Source: an uncultured Collinsella sp. (GTDB lineage: Bacteria > Actinomycetota > Coriobacteriia > Coriobacteriales > Coriobacteriaceae). Taken from it: DNA of 10,325 nt. Of this stretch, positions 1 to 7,774 are shown piece by piece. Every line of letters starts with the position of its first letter. The first letter of the stretch is position 1. A model generated the notes under the pieces. It saw only the letters and a list, made by a program, of their open reading frames with translations. It was not told where the DNA came from and made no database searches. The stretch covers positions 1 to 10,325 of the forward strand of contig USNX01000028.1 in the NCBI GenBank assembly GCA_900556205.1, read 5' to 3'. A program made the translations under genes and the position numbers.

Positions 1-77
1 ACCTCGGACAACGTATTTTCCTCAAATTGCGACGGCGACGTTTGTCCGCCGGCGGCCTGTGCGTGCTCGCAACCCAT
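1..77 (-). CDS. N-terminal fragment of an unidentified protein, cut by the window edge
   Basis: An ATG at 77 reads leftward off the window for 25 full codons plus the first two bases of a Val codon. The peptide begins MGCEHAQAAGG and continues QTSPSQFEENTLSEV. An AAAGGAG Shine-Dalgarno sequence lies 6 bases upstream (84-90 on the plus strand), which is strong support for a real start. The visible part is polar, has no signal peptide or membrane segment, and has one Cys at residue 3. It is too short to identify. A Cys/His-containing N-terminus before a conserved domain resembles Mrp/NBP35-type P-loop ATPases of this class, but that is only a guess from memory. It lies 145 bases downstream of the LtaS-family gene on the same strand and seems to have its own promoter. 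Confidence 0.6.
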   Translation of the reverse strand, partial: MGCEHAQAAGGQTSPSQFEENTLSE

Positions 78-132
78 GTATGACTCCTTTGTATATGTTG
101 GGGCCGGGGCCCCGCGATGTGACACGAGCGTC

Positions 133-162
133 ATTGTACCCTCGTTTGCGAGCGGGAGTCAT
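133..162 (-). promoter_or_regulatory. Candidate sigma-70-type promoter for the left-edge gene
   Basis: On the minus strand, TACAAT (plus 133-138) matches five of six bases of the -10 consensus. ATGACT (plus 157-162) matches four of six bases of the -35 consensus, with an 18-base spacer. Transcription would start near 126 and give a leader of roughly 50 bases before the ATG at 77. That leader contains a GC-rich hairpin (GGGGC/GCCCC, plus 100-113) just before the ribosome binding site. Found by eye only. Confidence 0.4.
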
Positions 163-222
163 TTGCGATGCATTTGGGCCGAGCGTGCTTGCAATACGAT
201 GGGTCCAAGCGAATGGGCGGGC

Positions 223-2376
223 TTACTGAACTTTGCTGGCGAACTCGAGGTATTGCATGCGCTGCAGCTTATCGATCGTCGAGGTGTATGGGCTGTCTTC
301 AGATTCCAAGTCGTAGCGCAGCCCGTCGGCACCGAGATAGCCGGCGACATTGATGGTGGGCACATCTGACCTTGTTGCAAGCAGAGCCTTTTGATAGTCG
401 GTGAGCGGGGCGCCGATCTTATTAAGAGTAATGGCTGCAATCTCGTTTGCCCCGACGGTGTCGTAGACGTTGAGCTCGGTATTGCCGGCGATTTCATAGT
501 TAGCCCAGACGAAATATGTCGACTGGTAGTTACGGAAAGCGTGGTCTGCCGTATCTTCCTGAGGGTACAGCTCGTCGTTGAGGGTCGTTGCGGCGCTCGG
601 CTGATGGTCGCCAAAAAAGACAAGGACAACCGGTCTGCCGATATTGCGGAGCTCGTTGATAAAGTACTCGAGGTCCCGGTCGGATGCATTGATGCAGGTG
701 AGATAGGTGTTGAGCGCGCTATTGGCGCCCTCGCTGGCTCCCTCGACCCAATAGTTTGTCAGCTCTTCGGCGGGAACGGTGCCATAGTCGTAGCCGCCGT
801 GATTTTGCATCGTGACGTCAAAGATGAACTGCGGTGCTTCGTCGGTTCTAAGCAGGTCGAGTATCTTGTCGTAGGTGGCGTAGTCGCATACGCCGGCATG
901 GTAACAGGGCGCACCTTCGAAATCGCCGATTGAAAGAAAGTCTCCAAAGCCCAGCTGCTGATAGATTTTATCTCGATGGTAGTTGACGGGGTTTTGCGGG
1001 TGCATAGCGGTAGCGGTATACCCAAGCTCTTTAAGGTCCTTTGCCAGGCTGTTGACGCCATTCATCTGATACAGCTGATAGGGGATCTTGCCTAATCCGA
1101 CAAAGGCCGTTGTCGCTCCGGTCAAAAATTCGAATTCGGAGTTTGCCGTTCCGCCACCGGTGACCGAAGCGAGCATGGTGCCGCGAACAAGCGTGTCGGG
1201 AAGCGAGTTGTAGAATGCGGGGCCGGTGTACCCGGCCGCCTGGAGCTGCTCAAAGCACGAAAGGTCGCTAAAACTCTCGTTCATGACGGCAACAATCGTC
1301 GGCTTGATTTCATTGAACTGGGCAACGGCCGCCGCGCGTTGCTCGCTCGAGCCATACGTGCTGTCGTAGGCGGCGGCGAGCTCCTGCTCGATGCTCTGCG
1401 CCTCATCGGGCGTATAGTCTTCGGGCTTCTCAATGGGCAACTCGTTGACCATTTCGGTGAACGAAGTGATAAAACCCTGAGACGCATATGTGGTGATGGG
1501 CTGCCAACGGTCAAATCCAAAATTCAGCGCCTGCTCCAAGTCGATGCTGGAAAAGCCCGAGAGCCCCACAACGGTCACTAACAGAAAAGCACAGAGGTTA
1601 GCGGCGATTGCGGGGAAGACATGGGTGGGCGTACGGAGCTTTCGCGGACGGATAAGCGAAAGAAGCCCCAGGGAAATCTCCAGCAGGGCGAGAGAGGTTA
1701 CGATTCCGGCGGTAAAGGTAAACTCGTATCCCTCGCTCACCTCCATTGCGGTGCCAAGGGCCAAGATATCGCTTGGCAGGATGGCTTCGCCTTTAAACGT
1801 TATGACGAAGTGCTCGGCAATGCCAAGGATGCAGCAGGCGACGGGCACGAGGGCCATGACGCCTCCATGACGCTGTCCCAGCAAATAAAGGGAGAGCAGA
1901 ACCGTCGCGAGCAGCCCGACGGAAAACCCGAATGAGTTGGCGGGAATGCGATAGAACGTTTCGTTACAGGCAATTTCGAGTGAAACGAACGAGAGCGCTG
2001 AAACAGCGGCGATGACAAGGATGTCACGGCAAATACAGGCAACCGTTCCCGTCGCAAGATCGGTTTGGTCGATAAGTCCCGAAACCAAGGGTTCGACAAG
2101 AAGTATGACGGCGGCAGCACCGAGCGCCGAATAAGAAAGGAGCCATAGGGAACTGTCCTCATTTACGAGCAATTGATTCGTAATCCATGCAGCTACCACG
2201 CCGAGCGGGATGAGGAGCGTCGCGCACCAAAAGACGCGGGCAATGGGCAGCTTTTCATTGTGTTTGATTGAAGAATACACGCGCACGACGACGGCGGCCA
2301 CGATAAGGACGGCGATGAATATGGGCAGATTGGCCATGTCGCTCGAAGTGATTTCAAGGGGGATATCTTCGGTCAT
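223..2376 (-). CDS. LTA synthase family protein (membrane-anchored sulfatase-fold phosphoglycerol transferase)
   Basis: This 717-residue membrane enzyme is of the LtaS/MdoB type. Such enzymes move glycerol-phosphate units from phosphatidylglycerol onto a glycolipid or glycan outside the membrane. The N-terminal 275 residues contain about seven or eight hydrophobic helices (roughly 17-36, 47-69, 77-97, 116-136, 150-166, 172-192, 222-241, 255-274). The family loop FKGEAILPSDIL is at 194-205. The extracellular sulfatase-fold domain starts near 355. It has the metal-binding Glu in MNESFSD (E367), the likely nucleophile Thr in GGGTANSEF (T410), a conserved His in MQNHGGY (H526), and Asp-His in FFGDHQPS (D590, H591). 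All expected catalytic positions are present. The ATG at 2376 is chosen because AGAGGA lies 6 bases upstream; an in-frame ATG at 2451 has no such support. The gene is divergent from uvrA. The polymer it makes cannot be told from sequence, and no glycolipid-synthesis partner is in view. Confidence 0.88.
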   Translation of the reverse strand: MTEDIPLEITSSDMANLPIFIAVLIVAAVVVRVYSSIKHNEKLPIARVFWCATLLIPLGVVAAWITNQLLVNEDSSLWLLSYSALGAAAVILLVEPLVSGLIDQTDLATGTVACICRDILVIAAVSALSFVSLEIACNETFYRIPANSFGFSVGLLATVLLSLYLLGQRHGGVMALVPVACCILGIAEHFVITFKGEAILPSDILALGTAMEVSEGYEFTFTAGIVTSLALLEISLGLLSLIRPRKLRTPTHVFPAIAANLCAFLLVTVVGLSGFSSIDLEQALNFGFDRWQPITTYASQGFITSFTEMVNELPIEKPEDYTPDEAQSIEQELAAAYDSTYGSSEQRAAAVAQFNEIKPTIVAVMNESFSDLSCFEQLQAAGYTGPAFYNSLPDTLVRGTMLASVTGGGTANSEFEFLTGATTAFVGLGKIPYQLYQMNGVNSLAKDLKELGYTATAMHPQNPVNYHRDKIYQQLGFGDFLSIGDFEGAPCYHAGVCDYATYDKILDLLRTDEAPQFIFDVTMQNHGGYDYGTVPAEELTNYWVEGASEGANSALNTYLTCINASDRDLEYFINELRNIGRPVVLVFFGDHQPSAATTLNDELYPQEDTADHAFRNYQSTYFVWANYEIAGNTELNVYDTVGANEIAAITLNKIGAPLTDYQKALLATRSDVPTINVAGYLGADGLRYDLESEDSPYTSTIDKLQRMQYLEFASKVQ

Positions 2377-2388
2377 GGACGTTCCTCT

Positions 2389-2426
2389 GTTACAGCAAAT
2401 TAAGTTCAGTATTAGATTACTGTAAC
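2389..2426 (-). promoter_or_regulatory. Inverted repeat in the leader of the LtaS-family gene
   Basis: GTTACAG (2389-2395) and CTGTAAC (2420-2426) are a perfect 7-bp inverted repeat with a 24-base spacer. On the minus strand the repeat ends immediately before the AGAGGA ribosome binding site. A second, overlapping repeat, CAGTA/TACTG (2407-2411 and 2418-2422), would compete with it. It could be an operator or a leader hairpin that affects translation. I found no convincing -35/-10 pair for this gene, so whether the repeat is transcribed is unknown. Confidence 0.4.
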
Positions 2427-2494
2427 CTTTCCACGGCATTTCGAGAAACAAAGCGCCCGATACGCAAAGCTAAAGGTCTGCGAATCTTGTATTA

Positions 2495-2508
2495 CGAACA
2501 TCTGTGCG
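2495..2508 (+). promoter_or_regulatory. LexA (SOS) box upstream of uvrA
   Basis: CGAAC-ATCT-GTGCG matches the Gram-positive/actinobacterial LexA operator CGAAC-N4-GTTCG at nine of ten defined bases; the one difference is G for T in the right half site. It lies 61 bases upstream of the uvrA ATG. Weak -10 candidates follow it: TAAACT at 2521-2526, and TATGAT at 2536-2541 (five of six bases). LexA bound here would sit at or next to the -35 region, the normal arrangement for SOS repression of uvrA. The divergent LtaS-family gene starts 119 bases away on the other side and could also be affected. Confidence 0.65.
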
Positions 2509-2569
2509 CGTCGAGTGCGCTAAACTCATCGGCAGTATGATTCGATGCAATAGGAGGCAAGGAGCTTCC

Positions 2570-5449
2570 ATGTCTGATTCTTCTATCGTTATTCGCGGCG
2601 CTCGTGAGCACAACCTCCGTGATATCGATGTTTCCATTCCGCGTGACCAACTCGTGGTCATTACCGGTCTTTCTGGCTCGGGCAAGAGTTCGCTGGCATT
2701 TGACACTATCTATGCCGAGGGCCAGCGTCGATACGTCGAGAGTCTTTCGAGCTATGCGCGCCAGTTCTTGGGTCAGATGGACAAACCCGACTTGGATTCA
2801 ATCGACGGCCTTTCGCCGGCGGTGTCGATCGACCAAAAGACGACGTCTAAAAACCCTCGCTCGACGGTTGGCACCGTAACCGAGATTTATGACTATCTGC
2901 GCCTGCTGTTCGCCCGTGTGGGCACCCCGCACTGTCCCGAATGCGGCCGCGTCATTGAGCGTCAGACGACCGACCAGGTTGCCGACAAGGTCTTGGCGGC
3001 GGGGGAGGGCCGTCGCGCGTTTGTGCTGGCACCGGTGGTGCGCGGGCGAAAAGGCGAGTACACCAAACTGTTTGAGGACCTTCGCGCCGAGGGCTTTAGC
3101 CGCGTGCGTGTCGACGGTGAAGTGCGCTCGCTCGACGATCCGATCGATCTGGACAAGAAGTTCAAGCACGATATCGAGGTCGTGGTCGATCGCATCGTGA
3201 TCCGTGAGAACTCTCTGGGCCGTATCGCCGAGTCTGTTGAGCAGGCGACCGCGCTGGCTCACGGCAATGTAAACGTGTACATGCTGCCCGATCGTGATGC
3301 TCCCGAGGGGACCGAGGGCGAGCTGCTGGAGTATTCGTTGGCCTTGGCGTGCCCGGAGCATGGTCACTCCATTGACGATCTTCAGCCGCGTGATTTTTCG
3401 TTCAACGCTCCCTATGGCGCATGTCCTGAGTGCGACGGCCTGGGCTTTAAGAAAACCGTTGATGCCGAGGCGCTGATCGAGGACCCCTCGAAGTCCATTG
3501 CCGACGGAGTCTTTGGTAGCCTGTTCGGCAATTCGAACTACTATCCGCAGATTTTTGCTGCGGTCTGCAAACACTTTAAGGTGAGCACCGATACGCCGTG
3601 GGAGGACTTGCCCCCTCGCGTGCGTCGTGCATTCTTGGATGGCCTGGGCGATACGAAGATCTCGGTCGACTACCAAAAGCTCGACGGACGTCGCAGCCAG
3701 TGGGATACCAAGTTTTCGGGCGTTCGCAACATCCTGTACGAACGCTATACCGAGACGACGAACGAGAACACCAAGGCGCGCTTGGAGAAGTACATTCGCG
3801 AGGAACCGTGCTCGAGCTGCCACGGCGCTCGTTTGCGCCCTGAGATGCTCGCCGTCACCGTGGGCGGCAAGTCCATTTACGAGGTTTGTTGCCTGTCGTG
3901 CCGTGAGTCGCTCGAGTTTTTTGAGGGCCTGGAGCTCACCGAGCGCCAACAGTTTATCGGCGGGCGCATCGTCAAGGAAATCCTGGAGCGCTTGCGTTTT
4001 CTGGTCGATGTTGGACTCGACTATCTGACGCTCGATCGTGCCTCGGCGACGCTTTCCGGTGGCGAGGCGCAGCGTATTCGCCTGGCAACGCAGATCGGCG
4101 CGGGTCTCATGGGCGTGCTCTATATTCTGGACGAGCCCTCGATCGGTCTTCATCAGCGTGACAACGAGCGCCTGATCAAGACGCTCGAGCGCCTGCGCGA
4201 TATCGGCAATACCGTTATCGTCGTCGAACACGACGAGGATACAATCCGTGCCGCCGATTACGTGATCGACATGGGGCCCGGCGCCGGCGTCAACGGCGGA
4301 CACGTAGTCGCGGCGGGAACGCCTGCCGATATCATGGCGTGTCCTGAGTCGATGACGGGCGCTTATCTGACCGGCAAACGAATGATCCGGGTGCCTGATG
4401 AACGGCGCAAGCCCGGTCGCGGCTGCCTTAAAATTACGGGCGCTCGAGCCAACAACCTCAAAAACGTTACTGCCAAGATCGAGTTTGGTACGCTTACGGT
4501 TGTTACCGGCGTGTCGGGATCGGGCAAGAGCTCCCTGGTTACCGATACCATTGCGCCTGCCCTTACGAATGCCATTCACCGTTCGACGCGCCCTGTGGGT
4601 CCATATAAGAAAATCGAGGGCATCGAGTGTATCGATAAGGTTATCGATATCGACCAGTCGCCGATTGGCCGCACGCCGCGTTCCAACCCTGCTACCTATA
4701 TCGGCCTGTGGGATGATCTTCGCGCGCTGTTTGCGAGTACGCCGGAGTCGAAGGCGCGCGGCTACTCGCCGGGTCGTTTCTCCTTTAATGTGAGTGGCGG
4801 GCGCTGTGAGGCGTGCAAGGGCGACGGGCAGATCAAGATCGAGATGCACTTCCTTCCCGATATCTACGTTCCCTGCGAAGTTTGCGGCGGTAAACGCTAC
4901 AACCGCGAGACACTCGAGGTCACCTACCGTGGCAAGACCATCTCGGACGTGCTCGAAATGAGTGTCACCGAGGCGCTGGCCTTCTTTGGGAATATCCCGC
5001 AGATTAAGCGCAAGCTCCAAACGCTGTACGATGTAGGCTTGGGCTACGTGAGCCTGGGCCAGCCCGCCACGACGCTCTCGGGCGGCGAGGCGCAGCGTGT
5101 GAAGCTCGCCAAGGAGCTTCATCGACGCCAGACGGGCAAGACGTTCTATATTTTGGACGAGCCGACGACTGGCCTTCATTTTGAGGACGTCCGCCAGCTG
5201 CTCGATGTGCTGCAGCGCTTGGTCGATGCGGGCAACACGGTGCTGGTGATTGAGCACAACCTTGATGTCATCAAGGTTGCCGATCGTCTGATCGATATGG
5301 GTCCCGAGGGCGGTAACGGCGGCGGAACCGTTGTGGTTTCGGGCACACCGGAGCAGGTTGCGGACTGTCCGCAGAGTTATACGGGCAAGTTTTTGGCGCC
5401 GTTGCTCAGGCGTGACCGGGAGCGTCAGGCTCAACTTGATGCTCAATAA
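2570..5449 (+). CDS. uvrA: Excinuclease ABC subunit A (UvrA)
   Basis: UvrA is the damage-sensing ATPase of nucleotide excision repair; as a dimer it loads UvrB at bulky DNA lesions. The 959-residue length fits the family. There are two ABC ATPase modules. The first has Walker A GLSGSGKS (33-40), signature LSGGEAQ (from 495) and Walker B LDEPS (D521, E522). The second has Walker A GVSGSGKS (647-654), signature LSGGEAQ (from 836) and Walker B LDEPT (D863, E864). The C-terminal zinc finger is intact (C746, C749, C769, C772). The first zinc site reads C261-P-E-H264 followed by C285/C288, so His replaces the usual second Cys. The ATG at 2570 is chosen because AAGGAG lies 5 bases upstream and [16 protein letters not shown] is a typical UvrA start. 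A LexA box lies upstream and a hairpin terminator downstream, so the gene is probably monocistronic. Confidence 0.98.
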   Translation: MSDSSIVIRGAREHNLRDIDVSIPRDQLVVITGLSGSGKSSLAFDTIYAEGQRRYVESLSSYARQFLGQMDKPDLDSIDGLSPAVSIDQKTTSKNPRSTVGTVTEIYDYLRLLFARVGTPHCPECGRVIERQTTDQVADKVLAAGEGRRAFVLAPVVRGRKGEYTKLFEDLRAEGFSRVRVDGEVRSLDDPIDLDKKFKHDIEVVVDRIVIRENSLGRIAESVEQATALAHGNVNVYMLPDRDAPEGTEGELLEYSLALACPEHGHSIDDLQPRDFSFNAPYGACPECDGLGFKKTVDAEALIEDPSKSIADGVFGSLFGNSNYYPQIFAAVCKHFKVSTDTPWEDLPPRVRRAFLDGLGDTKISVDYQKLDGRRSQWDTKFSGVRNILYERYTETTNENTKARLEKYIREEPCSSCHGARLRPEMLAVTVGGKSIYEVCCLSCRESLEFFEGLELTERQQFIGGRIVKEILERLRFLVDVGLDYLTLDRASATLSGGEAQRIRLATQIGAGLMGVLYILDEPSIGLHQRDNERLIKTLERLRDIGNTVIVVEHDEDTIRAADYVIDMGPGAGVNGGHVVAAGTPADIMACPESMTGAYLTGKRMIRVPDERRKPGRGCLKITGARANNLKNVTAKIEFGTLTVVTGVSGSGKSSLVTDTIAPALTNAIHRSTRPVGPYKKIEGIECIDKVIDIDQSPIGRTPRSNPATYIGLWDDLRALFASTPESKARGYSPGRFSFNVSGGRCEACKGDGQIKIEMHFLPDIYVPCEVCGGKRYNRETLEVTYRGKTISDVLEMSVTEALAFFGNIPQIKRKLQTLYDVGLGYVSLGQPATTLSGGEAQRVKLAKELHRRQTGKTFYILDEPTTGLHFEDVRQLLDVLQRLVDAGNTVLVIEHNLDVIKVADRLIDMGPEGGNGGGTVVVSGTPEQVADCPQSYTGKFLAPLLRRDRERQAQLDAQ

Positions 5450-5469
5450 ATAGGCGATTCAGTTTATGG

Positions 5470-5500
5470 GCGCCATCGACTCCTTGTGATTCGATGGCGC
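5470..5500 (+). terminator. Hairpin terminator after uvrA
   Basis: GCGCCATCGA (5470-5479) and TCGATGGCGC (5491-5500) form a perfect 10-bp stem with an 11-base loop, starting 20 bases after the uvrA stop codon. The following bases (TTGCTGTGT) are only moderately T-rich, so termination may be incomplete. The stem is strong and well placed to separate uvrA from the downstream cluster. Confidence 0.75.
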
Positions 5501-5513
5501 TTGCTGTGTCGAA

Positions 5514-5558
5514 GTGACGTATGCAGCCGAATTGGACGTATACTTAATCCTTACGTCC
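5514..5558 (+). promoter_or_regulatory. Candidate promoter with overlapping palindrome, before the ybaK-murJ-uvrC cluster
   Basis: TATACT (5539-5544) matches five of six -10 bases. A weak -35, GTGACG (5514-5519, four of six), lies 19 bases upstream. The palindrome GGACGTA (5534-5540) / TACGTCC (5552-5558), with an 11-base spacer, spans the -10 and the predicted start site. It could be a repressor operator or, if transcription begins further upstream, a leader hairpin. The AAAGGA ribosome binding site of the next gene begins 12 bases after it. Confidence 0.45.
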
Positions 5559-5581
5559 GAATGCGAGGGAAAGGATATGTC

Positions 5582-6082
5582 ATGGCAAAGGCTGTAAAGA
5601 CGCCAAAAACCAATGCGATGCGCGAGTTGGAAAGCGCCGGCATTTCCTATGTTCTACATACGTACGAAGACGATGGTGATGAGTCGGTGGGCCTGGGGGT
5701 CGCGATTTCGGAGCAGCTTGGCGAGGAGCCCGGTCAAGGATTTAAGACTTTGGTCTGCGTGACACCGTCCAACGACTATGTCGTGTGCTGCATCCCTGTT
5801 GCCGACGAGCTCGATCTAAAGTCCGCCGCGCGTGCCGCGGGGGAGAAGTCCTTGGCCATGATGCATGTGAAGGATTTGCTTGCGGCGACTGGCTACGTTC
5901 GCGGCGGCTGCAGCCCGGTCGGTATGAAAAAACGCTACCGGACGCTCATTGATGAGACATGCGTCCTTTGGGATACCATTTTTATTTCGGGAGGCAAGCG
6001 TGGTTATCAGCTCGAGCTTGCACCCGATGATTTAATTGCATTTTGCGGGGCGACGGTTGCCGCGATTACGAGAGAGGACTGA
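5582..6082 (+). CDS. ybaK: Cys-tRNA(Pro) deacylase, YbaK/EbsC family
   Basis: This 166-residue cytoplasmic editing enzyme hydrolyses Cys-tRNA(Pro) formed when prolyl-tRNA synthetase mischarges cysteine, so it protects translation fidelity. It has the usual single-domain YbaK length. Family landmarks are the conserved Lys in GFKTLVCV (K55), the core VVCCIPVADELDLKSAA (67-83), and the substrate-loop motif GGCSPVGMKK (108-117). The ATG at 5582 is preceded by AAAGGA with a 6-base gap; the frame is open further upstream but has no supported start. It is first in a cluster with murJ and uvrC; murJ starts 3 bases after its stop, which suggests translational coupling. Specificity within the YbaK/ProX/YeaK superfamily is inferred from the strong match to YbaK motifs. 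Confidence 0.92.
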   Translation: MAKAVKTPKTNAMRELESAGISYVLHTYEDDGDESVGLGVAISEQLGEEPGQGFKTLVCVTPSNDYVVCCIPVADELDLKSAARAAGEKSLAMMHVKDLLAATGYVRGGCSPVGMKKRYRTLIDETCVLWDTIFISGGKRGYQLELAPDDLIAFCGATVAAITRED

Positions 6083-6085
6083 GCG

Positions 6086-7768
6086 ATGCCGCAGGAAGAA
6101 TTGAAGCGCGGAGCTCATTTTGCAAAAGAATCTGCGCCTCAGGCACCCTCGTCCGAAGCTTCTTTGTCGCGAGATGACACTGACGACATGGGCTCGTCGG
6201 ACTACTCCACGGTTGGTCGTTCCGCCGGGCTTATGACCATCCTGACTATCGTGTCTCGCGTTACCGGTTTTATCCGCACGTGGGCAATGGCCGCCGCTAT
6301 CGGCATGTCGCTACTCTCGTCCTCCTATCAGGTCGCCAACAACCTGCCCAATATGCTCTACGAACTCGTGATGGGCGGCATGCTCGTAACGGCGTTTTTG
6401 CCCGTGTACATGGGCGTGAGGCGTGAGCAGGGTCGCGAGGCCTCGAACGAGTACGTGGGCAACCTGCTCGGCATTCTGCTTTTGGTGCTGGGTGGCATTT
6501 CGTTGCTGGGGACCGTGTTCGCCCCGGGTTTTATCTGGACGCAATCGTTCCTTTCGGGTGACGGCGGCAGCATGGATACCGCTGCGTTCATGTTCCGTTT
6601 CTTTGCCATCCAGATTCTGTTTTATGGTTTGGGCTCGGTGTTTTCGGGCGTTCTCAACGCACACCGCGACTACTTTTGGTCGACGTTTGCCCCGGTCCTC
6701 AACAATGTGATCGTCATTGCGAGCTTTATGGGTTTTGCGCCCGTGTCCGCACAGTTTGGCGAACGCGCCGGCATCATCTTGATTGCGGCCGGTACGACCC
6801 TCGGTGTCTTTGTTCAGATGACATGTCAGATTCCCGCGCTCGGCAAGCACGGCGTGCATCCCCATATCCATATCGACTTTAAGGACCCCGCGCTGCGCCA
6901 GACGATTGCGCTCGGTATCCCGACGCTGCTCGCCACGGTGTGCATGTTTGTCTCGACTTCTATCACCAACGCTGCCGCGCTGGTGGTCCAGCCCGAGACG
7001 GGTCCTTCCGTCATCGCCTATGCGCGCCTGTGGTACACGCTACCTTACGCGCTGATTGCCGCCTCGCTTTCGACGGCGCTCTATACCGAGCTCTCTCACG
7101 ACGCACAGGAGAAGGATTACGACAGCGTTCGCACGGGCATTTCGCGTGGCGTCGCCCAGATGCTGTTCTTCCTGATTCCGTTCGCACTGTACCTGATTGT
7201 CTTCGCACGTCCGCTCAACATGATCTACTGTGCTGGCAAGTTCGATGAATCCGGCGTGACGCTGGTGTCCGAGTTCCTTGTCTACCTGGCGTTCTCGCTG
7301 CCGCTCTACGGCGTGGTCGTGTTGATGCAGAAGAGCTTCTCTGCCTTGCTCGACATGAAGCCCTATAGCCGCTATTGCCTGTATTCCGCCATCGGCCAGG
7401 CCGGCTCGGTTCTGCTGTTTGGCGTTGTGCTAGGCTTCGGTATGCCGGCAATCGCGCTTTCGTATGTCGTCGACTACGTGATCTTGGTCGGCTGTTCGCT
7501 GTGGTGGCTGCGTCGTCGCCTGCGTGGCCTTCAGGTCAAATCTATCCTACATGGCGGTTTCTTTGGCCTTTTGCTCGGTGGCCTAGGTGCTGCCGCAGGC
7601 GCCGGCGTCATGTGGGCGCTTGAACACTTTGTCGGGGCACTTGGCGGCTCGATTCTGATTACTCTTGGCTACGTTTGCGTTGCGGGTGTCGTCTCGCTTG
7701 CTGTTACCTTTGGCCTTGCCGTCGTCCTTAAGATGCCCGAGGTCTCGGCGCTGCTTCGTCGCAAGTAG
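6086..7768 (+). CDS. murJ: Lipid II flippase MurJ (MviN family)
   Basis: MurJ moves the peptidoglycan precursor lipid II across the cytoplasmic membrane. The protein has 560 residues and many hydrophobic segments along its length, consistent with the 14-helix MOP-superfamily fold. The first-helix motif SRVTGFIR (57-64) keeps the two arginines (R58, R64) that match essential cavity residues in E. coli MurJ. Other family stretches are NNLPNMLYELVMGGMLVTAF (85-104) and NAHRDYFWSTFAPVLNN (191-207). The first 45 or so residues are a polar, acidic extension (including SRDDTDD) predicted to be cytoplasmic and absent from the E. coli protein. It lacks the long C-terminal pseudokinase region of mycobacterial MurJ. 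AGAGGA lies 7 bases before the ATG, inside the end of ybaK. The stop codon directly abuts the first possible start codon of uvrC. Confidence 0.93.
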   Translation: MPQEELKRGAHFAKESAPQAPSSEASLSRDDTDDMGSSDYSTVGRSAGLMTILTIVSRVTGFIRTWAMAAAIGMSLLSSSYQVANNLPNMLYELVMGGMLVTAFLPVYMGVRREQGREASNEYVGNLLGILLLVLGGISLLGTVFAPGFIWTQSFLSGDGGSMDTAAFMFRFFAIQILFYGLGSVFSGVLNAHRDYFWSTFAPVLNNVIVIASFMGFAPVSAQFGERAGIILIAAGTTLGVFVQMTCQIPALGKHGVHPHIHIDFKDPALRQTIALGIPTLLATVCMFVSTSITNAAALVVQPETGPSVIAYARLWYTLPYALIAASLSTALYTELSHDAQEKDYDSVRTGISRGVAQMLFFLIPFALYLIVFARPLNMIYCAGKFDESGVTLVSEFLVYLAFSLPLYGVVVLMQKSFSALLDMKPYSRYCLYSAIGQAGSVLLFGVVLGFGMPAIALSYVVDYVILVGCSLWWLRRRLRGLQVKSILHGGFFGLLLGGLGAAAGAGVMWALEHFVGALGGSILITLGYVCVAGVVSLAVTFGLAVVLKMPEVSALLRRK

Positions 7769-7774
7769 GTGCGC

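Noticed and set aside
100..113. GC-rich hairpin GGGGC/GCCCC as a terminator for the LtaS-family gene
   Set aside because: The stem is only 5 bp, no T-run follows on the minus strand, and it lies inside the leader of the next gene, so termination is unlikely.
391..933. Plus-strand open frame of 180 codons inside the LtaS-family gene
   Set aside because: The minus-strand frame has all the family motifs across this span; the plus frame shows no recognisable features.
2427..2569. Promoter for the LtaS-family gene in the divergent spacer
   Set aside because: No -35/-10 pair on the minus strand reached four of six at both elements with a 16-19 base spacer, so none is claimed.
2798..5446. Very long open frame (882 codons) on the strand opposite uvrA
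   Set aside because: It is fully antisense to an unmistakable uvrA and lacks any recognisable domain. Strong codon bias in GC-rich genes commonly leaves one opposite frame open.
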